7,596 nucleotides of DNA, from contig JANPDA010000491.1 of the NCBI GenBank assembly GCA_031431235.1, positions 1 through 7,596 on the forward strand, read 5' to 3'. The stretch's first letter is position 1, and each line of letters begins with the position of its first letter. The notes beneath the pieces were generated by a model. It did not search any database and was not told the DNA's origin. It was given only the letters and a program-made list of their open reading frames with translations. The position numbers were made by a program, and so were the translations under genes. Positions 1 through 5,919 of this stretch are shown here, in pieces. Origin of the DNA: JANNSW01 sp031431235 (GTDB taxonomy: Bacteria; Pseudomonadota; Alphaproteobacteria; Rhizobiales; Hyphomicrobiaceae).

Positions 1-142
1 AGCACGGCCTCCCCTCGAGCTCAGGGGATGCCAATTTGCCGCTGCCGTTCCCCTCGACCGCGGCAAGCCGTGTCTCGTGTCGGGGCTGTTGTTGGGGCCG
101 TTGAAGAAAACGTGGAATTGGGTTAATTCAATCAATGCGTGC

Positions 143-236
143 TGGCGGAGACGGAGGGATTCGAACCCTCGATACGCCTTTAAGGGCGTATAACGGTTTA
201 GCAAACCGCCGCCTTCAGCCACTCGGCCACGTCTCC
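143..236 (-). tRNA. tRNA-Ser (anticodon GCU), CCA encoded
   Basis: Read on the minus strand, the 5' end GGAGACG (236 to 230) pairs with CGTCTCC (153 to 147), forming a perfect 7-bp acceptor stem. It is followed by discriminator G (146) and an encoded CCA (145-143). The D-arm GCCGAGTGG, a long class II variable arm (TATACGCC/GGCGTATC region) and the T-loop GGTTCGAATCC are all present. The anticodon loop TTTGCTAAA places GCU at 202-200, decoding AGC/AGU serine codons. All stems are intact, so the gene should be functional. Without CCA it is 91 nt, normal for tRNA-Ser. Confidence 0.97.
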
Positions 237-240
237 GGCG

Positions 241-275
241 TTGTCGCCTATAGCAGCCGGATCGGGAAATGCAAG
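241..275 (-). promoter_or_regulatory. Promoter of the tRNA-Ser gene
   Basis: On the minus strand CTTGCA (275-270) is followed after 16 nt by CTATAG (253-248). This resembles the alphaproteobacterial housekeeping pattern CTTGAC/CTATAT. Transcription would begin around 241, about 5 nt before the mature tRNA 5' end. The hexamers and spacing are seen directly; promoter activity is inferred. Confidence 0.6.
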
Positions 276-295
276 ACGGGTGACGGCTCGATGTC

Positions 296-313
296 GCCCG
301 AGGGCCGTCGGGC
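296..313 (-). terminator. Possible weak terminator hairpin after the IclR gene
   Basis: GCCCGA and TCGGGC form a perfect 6-bp GC-rich stem around a 6-nt loop, 9 nt past the IclR stop codon. No T-tract follows on the minus strand, so it is at best a weak intrinsic terminator or an RNA 3'-end stabiliser. Read-through into the co-directional tRNA gene is possible. Confidence 0.3.
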
Positions 314-321
314 AGCGGATA

Positions 322-1074
322 TCACTCGATCTGGCGCAGCCGTTCGCCAATGCTGCCGGCGCAGGATTTCAGGGCCGGTAGCCACTCGATCATGGCCTTG
401 ACGTCGCGGCGAGCGCTGGGGGCGTGCAGTGACAGCGCGGTCCTCACTTTACCGGACGTGTCCGGGATCGGAACGGCGATCGAGCGCAGCCCGGGCCAAT
501 ACTCCTCGTCGCTGATGGCGTAGCCCGCCTCCTGCACGCGTTGCAGCTCTGCTTCGAGCGCTTGCCGGCTGGTGAGGGTGAGGCGCGTCTTGGCGGCGAG
601 GCGCGTGCTGCGCAACGCTTTCGACCGCACGACCTCGCCCAGGCCCGCTAGCAGGACCTTGCCCGCGGCCGTGCAATGGAGCGGATGCCGGCTCCCCAGC
701 GCAACGTGGGCGCGCAGCGGAAACTGGCTGTCGGCAGTCGCAGTCACCGTCACCTCGCCCGCTTCGATGCCGCACAGGGCAGCACTTTCCCCGGTGCGCT
801 CGGCCAGCTCCAACAGCGCAAGCCGCACCGGCTCGCCCGCGAGCCATGATGAGATCGCACACTGGGCGAGACGCTGCAGGCGCGGAGCGGCCAGATAGCG
901 CTTGCCCGGCGAGAGGCGTGCCAGCAGACCCTGCGACTCGAGCACGCGAAGATGACGCAGCACGGTGTTGGGCGGCGCTCCTACGGCCTTGGCGAGCTCC
1001 AGATTGGTCAGCGGCTTGGGACTCTCGGCGATCACCTCGAGGGTCCGCAGCACGGTCATGAACGTTTCAGACAT
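322..1074 (-). CDS. IclR-family transcriptional regulator
   Basis: This is a 250-residue DNA-binding regulator, the usual IclR length. Residues about 5-70 form the winged helix-turn-helix, with LTNLELAKAVGAPPNTVLRH containing the recognition helix. The C-terminal effector-binding domain carries the family signature LHCTAAGKVLLA (about 132-143) and GYAISDEEYWPGLRSIAVPI (about 184-203). IclR proteins are usually dimers that bind near their own promoter and a divergent catabolic operon. The head-to-head arrangement with the ligase-like genes suggests that role here; the effector is unknown. The ATG at 1074 is preferred because the protein then begins as relatives do (MSETFMTVLRTLEV). An in-frame TTG at 1092 and GTG at 1083 are alternatives. 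None has a clear Shine-Dalgarno sequence, so the exact start is uncertain. Confidence 0.93.
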   Translation of the reverse strand: MSETFMTVLRTLEVIAESPKPLTNLELAKAVGAPPNTVLRHLRVLESQGLLARLSPGKRYLAAPRLQRLAQCAISSWLAGEPVRLALLELAERTGESAALCGIEAGEVTVTATADSQFPLRAHVALGSRHPLHCTAAGKVLLAGLGEVVRSKALRSTRLAAKTRLTLTSRQALEAELQRVQEAGYAISDEEYWPGLRSIAVPIPDTSGKVRTALSLHAPSARRDVKAMIEWLPALKSCAGSIGERLRQIE

Positions 1075-1086
1075 CGGAGGCACCGC

Positions 1087-1221
1087 GCGCAAAACCGAAT
1101 TGCCGAGATCCGCGTATCATTGTTACGCTCGGCCATTTCCAACGGAGCGTCAAGCGAGCAGCCGCAGGGGTGGTGCGCGTGCACGGAACGCCGCTACCAA
1201 GGCGCCGTTGCGGTTTTGCGC
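1087..1221. repeat. Separated 11-bp inverted repeat (GCGCAAAACCG / CGGTTTTGCGC)
   Basis: GCGCAAAACCG at 1087-1097 recurs as its exact reverse complement at 1211-1221, 113 nt away. One copy is next to the IclR start region and the other lies towards the ligase operon. A paired operator bridged by a looping regulator would look like this, but an 11-bp match in a GC-rich 490-bp region could also be chance. Confidence 0.35.
1123..1152. promoter_or_regulatory. Candidate operator dyad upstream of the IclR gene
   Basis: TTACGCTC (1123-1130) and GAGCGTCA (1145-1152) match as an inverted repeat at 7 of 8 positions around a 14-nt spacer. The centre lies about 63 bp upstream of the IclR ATG. Its position suits autoregulation by a dimeric regulator. 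I see the dyad directly; its binding by this regulator is inference. Confidence 0.3.
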
Positions 1222-1549
1222 CAGGGAGCAGCTCATCATTCAGGTTATCCGGACTGCCCGCAATGCGGGTGTTGACATGGAGTTGCAATCGGGTTCTTTG
1301 GAATCTTCACTGCCAAAAATCATCATTCCTGCCAGCGCGAAGGCGCAAGGAAAGCGTGCCCTGATCGCGTCCATGATTTCCCCCAAGCGAGCGCGTCGAT
1401 CGAACGGGCTTGGTGCGAGCCTTCGTCCCCACGTGGCCGCTGCCTGCCGAAGTGAAATCGGTGGGCAGGGACTGGCGGATCCACTTCGACAAATTTTCGG
1501 TGCAATCGTGCCGCAGTCGAACATGACGGCGGGAGCGACGAGCCTCTTT

Positions 1550-1557
1550 GGGGGAGG
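1550..1557 (+). promoter_or_regulatory. Strong Shine-Dalgarno site for the ligase beta gene, partly in a hairpin
   Basis: GGGGGAGG ends 9 nt before the ATG at 1567 and fixes that start. GCCTC (1542-1546) can pair with GAGGC (1554-1558), enclosing much of the site in a short stem with a 7-nt loop, so translation initiation could be structure-dependent. Confidence 0.65.
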
Positions 1558-1566
1558 CCCTCAGCT

Positions 1567-2712
1567 ATGAATTTCGAAGAGCCCGCGATCAAACAGCGAC
1601 TGAAGGAGCTGGGCATCCTCGTGCCCGAAGGCGAGGTGGCGACCCATCCACTCGAAGCGGTGCGAATTGCGCGCCGGTTGGGCCGTAGCGTGGTCAAGGC
1701 CCAATTCGCCGGCATCCGCCGCCGCACCTTCGAGGGCATCGGATTTGCCCCGGACGCCGAGACCGCAGGGCGTCACGCTGCAAGGCTCTGTGGATTGGAG
1801 ACGCCCCATGGCCGGGTCGAGCGGCTGCTGGTGGAGAAATGGGTGGAGAGCAAGCGCGAGCTCTATCTCGCCATTGCCACCTGTCCGACACGCCAGACAG
1901 CGATGCTGATGTTCTGCGCCGCTGGCGGGCGGGCGCTCGAGGGCGCGCTGCGCGAGGATGGGGCGGCCATGCTGCGCATTCCAATCGATATCCGCATGCC
2001 CTTCGACCGCCTTCCGGTGTTGCGTGGCCTCGCCCGCACCAAGGGCGTGGCGGGGCTCGACCTGGAAGCGATCGCCGACACGCTGCACCGCCTCTATCAG
2101 GCCTATTTCGAGAACGATTGCGAGCTGATCGAGATCGACCCGCTCGGCGTCACGGCCGAGGGCGATCTCGTCGCGCTGAACTGCCGGATGCGGGTCGATC
2201 CAGCGGCCGCTTTCCGCAAGCCCGGCCTCACGCTGAAGGCCGTGCCCCAGTCCCGAACGCCGCTCGAGCGCCGTGCCCATCAGCTCGGCCTCGATTTCAT
2301 CGAGCTCGGCGGCTCGATCGGGCTGATGGCCAACGGCAGCGGGTTGGCGCTGGCAACCATGGATATGATCCGCCAGCAGGGCGGCGAGCCGGCCAATTTC
2401 CTCGATATCGGTTTCGACGGCAGGAGCGACCCCCGGTCCGCGCTCGACCTCGTCAAGGCGCAGGCCAACGTCAGATCGATCGTCTGCAACCTGTTCGGGA
2501 CGGTCACGGGCGCCGATCGGATGGTGCAAGGCCTGGCGGCGGCCATGGCCGGCGACCGGATGCGACCCCTCGTTGCGATCGTGCAGGGACGCGGCGAGGT
2601 TGCAGCTGCGCACAGCCTGCGCGGGCAACCAGGGATCCATGTGTGCGACACGATCGAGGCTGGGGTGGAGCGGGCCATCGCATTGGCGGGGAGCGAGGCC
2701 ACACCATTGTGA
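1567..2712 (+). CDS. Divergent succinyl-CoA synthetase beta-like (ATP-grasp) subunit
   Basis: The 381-residue protein is close to the usual SucC length. Clear family segments are VVKAQ (42-46), LVEKWVESKRELYLAI (about 88-103), IEIDPLGVTAEGDLVALN (188-205) and the C-terminal ligase-domain stretch LGGSIGLMANGSGLALATMD (247-266), followed by GGEPANFLDIG. The family couples ATP hydrolysis to acyl-CoA formation through a phosphohistidine on the alpha subunit. Several canonical features are altered. The glycine-rich HAGGRGKAGG loop after VVKAQ is replaced by FAGIRRRTFEG. The Mg ligands corresponding to E. coli Asn199 and Asp213 read as Asp191 and Asn205. DVGGGA reads DIGFDG. Glu189, matching E. coli Glu197, is kept. 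The stop overlaps the alpha gene start (GTGA), so the pair is probably translationally coupled. The substrate is unknown; a malate- or succinate-specific enzyme is not supported by these changes. Confidence 0.88.
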   Translation: MNFEEPAIKQRLKELGILVPEGEVATHPLEAVRIARRLGRSVVKAQFAGIRRRTFEGIGFAPDAETAGRHAARLCGLETPHGRVERLLVEKWVESKRELYLAIATCPTRQTAMLMFCAAGGRALEGALREDGAAMLRIPIDIRMPFDRLPVLRGLARTKGVAGLDLEAIADTLHRLYQAYFENDCELIEIDPLGVTAEGDLVALNCRMRVDPAAAFRKPGLTLKAVPQSRTPLERRAHQLGLDFIELGGSIGLMANGSGLALATMDMIRQQGGEPANFLDIGFDGRSDPRSALDLVKAQANVRSIVCNLFGTVTGADRMVQGLAAAMAGDRMRPLVAIVQGRGEVAAAHSLRGQPGIHVCDTIEAGVERAIALAGSEATPL

Positions 2713-3602
2713 TCTACGAGCGGGGGCATCGAGTTGCCGTCTATGGGCTGCAGCATGGCGAGGCTCATGTCCGGCTGATGGTCGAAAGGGGTGTCGATGT
2801 GGCGGGCGCGGTCGAGCTGGCGAGCTACGAGCGGGCGCGCCTCGGGCTCCCCGTCTGGCACAGCATGCGAGAGGCCACTGCCCAAGGTCCTGTCGATTTC
2901 GCGATCATCTATGCGCCGGCGCCGGCCGTGCGCTCGGCCGCGCTGGACGCGATCGAGGGCGGGGCGAGGCGGCTGGTGATCGTCACGTCCCGCGTACCCC
3001 AGCATGACGTGCTGCATCTGCTCGCGGCCGCACATGAATGCAAGGTCGAGGTGCTGGGGCCCGGCTCGCCTGGCGTGTTGGTTCCAGGCGTCGGTTTCGT
3101 CGGCGCGCTGCCGGCCGATATGGAAGCCATGTTCAAGCCCGGGGTGGTGGCGGTCGTATCCCGCTCGCTCAGCTTGGGGATGCTGGCGTGCCAGCTGCTG
3201 TCGGGATCTGGCCTCGGCATTTCCGTGTTCATTGGACTCGGGGATAATCCGGTGCTCGGACTGTCGTTGGCCAGGGCAATCGAAACGTGTGAGAGCCACG
3301 AGGCGACGCTTGCCATCGCCTGTCTGGGCATCGTCGGCGGAGCGCAGGAGGAGAATGCGGCGGCGACGATCACCCGGATGCGGATGCCGGTCGCCGTCTA
3401 CATTGCCGGCAACAAGGTTCCCGAGGAGCGTCGGATCGGTCATCTTGGCGCAATTGTCCGCGACGGGCTCGGTGGGATCGCACGCAAACGCGCGGCCCTA
3501 AAACCATCGGGAGCCCTGCTGGTGGATCGGCTGGGGGACTTGCCGGAGATCCTGGAGCGTGCACTCTCCTCGCAATCTCGGGGACCCAGGCGGCGCGGCT
3601 GA
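2709..3602 (+). CDS. Divergent succinyl-CoA synthetase alpha-like (CoA-binding) subunit
   Basis: The 297-residue protein matches SucD in length and order: an N-terminal Rossmann-like domain, LGLPVWHSMREA (45-56), IIYAPAP (66-72), GPGSPGVLVPG (117-127), VVSRS (149-153) and RIGHLGAIV (242-250). His245 aligns with the phosphorylated His246 of E. coli SucD. Other key positions differ. The GFTGSQGTFH CoA loop reads GLQHGEAHV and is about two residues shorter. TPGKGG is replaced by ELASYER, TEGIP by TSRVP and GPNCPG by GPGSPG, with Ser for Cys123. The Glu208 position is Ile208 (LGIVGG for IGEIGG). The GTG at 2709 is chosen because it overlaps the beta stop by 4 nt and gives the family's normal N-terminus. 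The frame stays open far upstream, but that part is antisense-like noise within the beta gene. The C-terminus has a short basic tail (SRGPRRRG). Confidence 0.87.
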   Translation: MIYERGHRVAVYGLQHGEAHVRLMVERGVDVAGAVELASYERARLGLPVWHSMREATAQGPVDFAIIYAPAPAVRSAALDAIEGGARRLVIVTSRVPQHDVLHLLAAAHECKVEVLGPGSPGVLVPGVGFVGALPADMEAMFKPGVVAVVSRSLSLGMLACQLLSGSGLGISVFIGLGDNPVLGLSLARAIETCESHEATLAIACLGIVGGAQEENAAATITRMRMPVAVYIAGNKVPEERRIGHLGAIVRDGLGGIARKRAALKPSGALLVDRLGDLPEILERALSSQSRGPRRRG

Positions 3603-3719
3603 TCCGACCAGCCTTGCGCGATGGCGCCTGTTCCCGTATTCGAAAGAATAGGTCGGTGTCTCGCTGTCCGCGGGCGCGATCGGCTTGGCCTTCCCTCGAT
3701 TGGTTGGAGTTGCGAGGCG

Positions 3720-4379
3720 ATGGAGCGTTTCAGGTTCACGTGGTGTGTCGCAGTGCTGATGCTGGCCGGCTCGGCTCCCGCGATTGCTGGGGTCGGCGAG
3801 CCAATGTGCGTGACGTGCAGCGGCCCGGATCAGGTCTATCGCTGCTCGGTCGATGCAACGGCCAGCGGTGCGCCCCAGATCGCGATGCAACTGTTCTGTG
3901 TCCAGGAGCTCGCACGCGCGGGCCAGCACAAGAGCTGCTCGGTTCGGCGCGCTGCGGGCGTATGCGATGGCGAGCCGCGCGATCTCGTCTATGCGGCTCC
4001 CGATGTCGGGATCGCCGCGCCGACGACATTCCCGGTGGAGGAGAGCGACGCGCCGACAGTGGAGGCCGCGCTGCCTGGCACGGCCGTGTCGCCGACGCCT
4101 GCTTCCCCCGAGCCAGAGACCTTGGCCGAGCTGGCGAGCCAGGCGGCCGCCGGCACTGGTGCGCAACTGACGAAAGCGGGTCAGTCGCTCTCCGATCTGA
4201 CGACGGGCACGGGTGAGGCCGTGGGGGGAGCCGCCGCCAGTGCGGGCGCGACATTGAAGAATGCGGCGCAGACCACCTGGTCGTGCCTGACGTCACTGTT
4301 CTCGAACTGCAAGGCGGCTGCCGCCGCGACGGATGAGACGGCCACGATGGAAGCCACCGCGGCTGCCAGCGAGCAATAG
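3720..4379 (+). CDS. Exported cysteine-rich protein of unknown function
   Basis: This 219-residue protein has no function I recognise. Residues 1-23 look like a Sec signal peptide: basic MERFRF, a hydrophobic core and a likely cleavage after AIA. The mature N-terminal domain (about 24-90) contains six cysteines (30, 33, 42, 60, 73, 82), including CVTC. A Pro/Ala/Glu-rich linker (about 92-135) follows. The C-terminal half (about 136-185) is rich in Ala, Gly and Thr, and two more cysteines lie at 189 and 197. Eight cysteines after cleavage suggest disulfides in the periplasm. The ATG at 3720 is preferred to one 99 nt upstream because it begins the signal peptide and has GGAG 10 nt before it. 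It lies 117 nt after the ligase alpha gene and 21 nt before the amidase gene, so it is probably cotranscribed with the amidase. Its job in the cluster is unclear. Confidence 0.8.
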   Translation: MERFRFTWCVAVLMLAGSAPAIAGVGEPMCVTCSGPDQVYRCSVDATASGAPQIAMQLFCVQELARAGQHKSCSVRRAAGVCDGEPRDLVYAAPDVGIAAPTTFPVEESDAPTVEAALPGTAVSPTPASPEPETLAELASQAAAGTGAQLTKAGQSLSDLTTGTGEAVGGAAASAGATLKNAAQTTWSCLTSLFSNCKAAAAATDETATMEATAAASEQ

Positions 4380-4400
4380 ACCCGGGGGACTTGGCGCGCG

Positions 4401-5762
4401 ATGAAGACGATTGCCGAATTCGCAGCAGACATCGGCTCGGGGCGCAAGCGCTCGATCGACATCGTCGAGGACGCGCTCGCACGCATCGCCGATCCAGCCG
4501 GCGAGGGAGCGCGCGCCTTCACGCTGCATGATGCCGCCAAAGTGCGCGCTCAGGCGGACGCGATGGACAAGCTGCTCGGCGCCGGCATCAGGCTGTCGCC
4601 GCTGCACGGCCTGCCGGTATCGGTCAAGGACCTGCTCGACGTGGCCGGCGAGACCACACGCGCGGGGTCCAGAGTGCTCGCTGGGGCTCCTGCTGCAGCG
4701 AGCGACGCGGTCATCGTCAGGCGGCTGCGGCAGGCCGGCGCGGTCATCGTCGGGCGCACCAACATGACCGAGTTCGCCTATGGCGGCATCGGCTTCAATC
4801 CGCACTACGGCACGCCGGCGAGCCCATGGGATCGCAAGACCGGACGTGTCCCTGGCGGCTCCTCCTCGGGTGCGGCCGTCTCGGTTGCCGATGGCATGGC
4901 GGTTGCGGGCATCGGCACCGACACCGGCGGCTCCTGCCGGATCCCGGCTGCCTTCTGCGGGGTCGTCGGCTTCAAGCCTACGGCCGGCCGCATCTCGACC
5001 AAGGGCTGCTTTCCGCTGGCGGCCTCCCTCGACTCGATCGGGCCGCTCACGCGCTCGGTCGCCTGTGCGGCAACGGTCGATGGCGTGATCGCCGGCGAGC
5101 CGCCGCGTGACCTCGCCGATCTCCCGATCGAGGGATTGCGCCTCGCGGTGCCGCAGACTTACCTGCTCGATGACCTCGATCCTGCTGTCGCGGCGGCGTT
5201 CGAGCGGGTCTTGTCGGTGTGCTCGAAGGCGGGAGCGGCGGTGCTCTCGCCGCGCCTCGAGGTGATCGGCCGTACACGCGAATTGTTTGCCAAGGGCGGC
5301 ATTGGCGGGGCCGAAGCCTGGCACCTGCACCGCGACTGGATCGCCGCCAAGGCCGAGCTCTATGATCCGAAGGTGCGTCTCCGGATAGCGCTCGCCCGCG
5401 ATCAGACGGCTTCGGACTATATCGGCCTCAAGCAGTTGCGCGAATGCCTGGCGGGTGAGCTCGACCGGCAGACCGCCGGTTTCGACGCCTTGATCATGCC
5501 GACGACGCCCAATCTACCCCCGCCGATCCGCGATTTCGGCGACCACCAGTCGATGGATGACTACAACCGCGTCAACGCGCTGTCGCTGCGCAACACCTAC
5601 GTGGGCAATCTGTTCGACCGCTGCTCGATCTCGATCCCCTGCCAGCGTCCAGGCGAGCCCGTCGTTGGCCTGATGCTGATCGGCGAGCGCGGAGCGGACC
5701 AGCATCTGCTCACCATCGCCCAGGCGATCGAGCGGGTGCTCGCCGGAGCTGTCTCCGGGTGA
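4401..5762 (+). CDS. Amidase signature (AS) family hydrolase
   Basis: The 453-residue protein is a typical AS-family amidase in length and order. The Ser-cisSer-Lys triad can be read directly: Lys76 in LPVSVKD, Ser154 in PGGSSSG and the nucleophile Ser178 in GTDTGGSCRIPA. The 24-residue spacing between the two serines is the family norm. Downstream, GVVGFKPTAGRIS (187-199) and the C-terminal IMPTTPNLPPP are also typical. The family hydrolyses carboxamides to acid plus amine or ammonia; GatA, AtzF and indoleacetamide hydrolase are relatives. No gatB or gatC lies nearby, which argues against a tRNA amidotransferase subunit. With a Mo-hydroxylase downstream and a ligase-like pair upstream, a catabolic role is likely, but the substrate cannot be named. 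No signal peptide is seen, so it is probably cytoplasmic. The start at 4401 has only a modest G-rich site (GGGGGA, 11 nt upstream). Confidence 0.93.
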   Translation: MKTIAEFAADIGSGRKRSIDIVEDALARIADPAGEGARAFTLHDAAKVRAQADAMDKLLGAGIRLSPLHGLPVSVKDLLDVAGETTRAGSRVLAGAPAAASDAVIVRRLRQAGAVIVGRTNMTEFAYGGIGFNPHYGTPASPWDRKTGRVPGGSSSGAAVSVADGMAVAGIGTDTGGSCRIPAAFCGVVGFKPTAGRISTKGCFPLAASLDSIGPLTRSVACAATVDGVIAGEPPRDLADLPIEGLRLAVPQTYLLDDLDPAVAAAFERVLSVCSKAGAAVLSPRLEVIGRTRELFAKGGIGGAEAWHLHRDWIAAKAELYDPKVRLRIALARDQTASDYIGLKQLRECLAGELDRQTAGFDALIMPTTPNLPPPIRDFGDHQSMDDYNRVNALSLRNTYVGNLFDRCSISIPCQRPGEPVVGLMLIGERGADQHLLTIAQAIERVLAGAVSG

Positions 5763-5797
5763 CTGGCCTGCCGACGGACAACATCCACTCGTCGCGA

Positions 5798-5826
5798 TTG
5801 ACGGCAGTGGGTGGCTGATGGAATAT
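5798..5826 (+). promoter_or_regulatory. Candidate internal promoter before the coxG-like gene
   Basis: TTGACG (5798-5803) is followed after 17 nt by GAATAT (5821-5826), in the 157-nt gap between the amidase and coxG-like genes. The -35 is good (5 of 6) and the -10 is weak. It would let the Mo-hydroxylase module be transcribed separately from the upstream genes. No terminator is evident in the gap, so read-through is also possible. Confidence 0.35.
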
Positions 5827-5919
5827 CGCTCCGCCGTGACGTCCCACTCGCCTCAGCCTGAATTTTCCCCGACCTGATCGGGCCGCTGGTTGCCTCCCTC
5901 CCCATCGAGGTCGCGTTTC

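Larger units (their letters stand above)
1075..1566. other. Divergent intergenic control region, no convincing gene
   Basis: About 490 bp separate the start codons of the IclR gene and the ligase-like operon. Open frames here translate to low-complexity, unrecognisable sequence and run into the flanking genes, so I call none. The region contains a perfect TTGACA at 1272-1277 without a good -10 at 16-18 nt. A small palindrome CCCGC-aat-GCGGG (1257-1269) lies just upstream of it. Two longer dyads are listed separately. It probably holds both divergent promoters and the regulator's binding sites. Confidence 0.6.

Noticed and set aside
143..236. tRNA-Ser as the attachment site of an integrated element
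   Set aside because: There is no integrase, and no direct repeat of the tRNA 3' end is visible elsewhere in the window.
135..401. Plus-strand open frame of 88 codons starting over the tRNA
   Set aside because: It is the antisense translation of tRNA-Ser followed by the end of the IclR gene, a common spurious call.
965..1570. Plus-strand open frame of 201 codons filling the divergent intergenic region
   Set aside because: It starts antisense inside the IclR gene, has no recognisable motif and overlaps the ligase beta start.
1561..2640. Long minus-strand open frame (359 codons) opposite the ligase beta gene
   Set aside because: GC-rich third positions leave the antisense frame open. The translation shows no family motif, and the plus strand encodes an unmistakable SucC-like protein.
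1839..2708. Possible N-terminal extension of the alpha subunit (587-codon frame from 1839)
   Set aside because: The upstream part overlaps the beta gene in another frame and is Arg-rich noise. The GTG at 2709 gives the normal SucD length.
2280..3443. Long minus-strand open frame (387 codons) across the ligase beta and alpha genes
   Set aside because: It spans two real genes antisense, with compositionally biased and unrecognisable translation.
3621..3719. Upstream ATG start for the exported protein
   Set aside because: It would bury the signal peptide 33 residues inside the protein, and the ATG at 3720 has a suitably spaced GGAG.
4293..5330. Long minus-strand open frame (345 codons) opposite the amidase gene
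   Set aside because: Its His/Arg/Ala-rich translation without motifs is a shadow of the amidase, which carries a complete catalytic triad.
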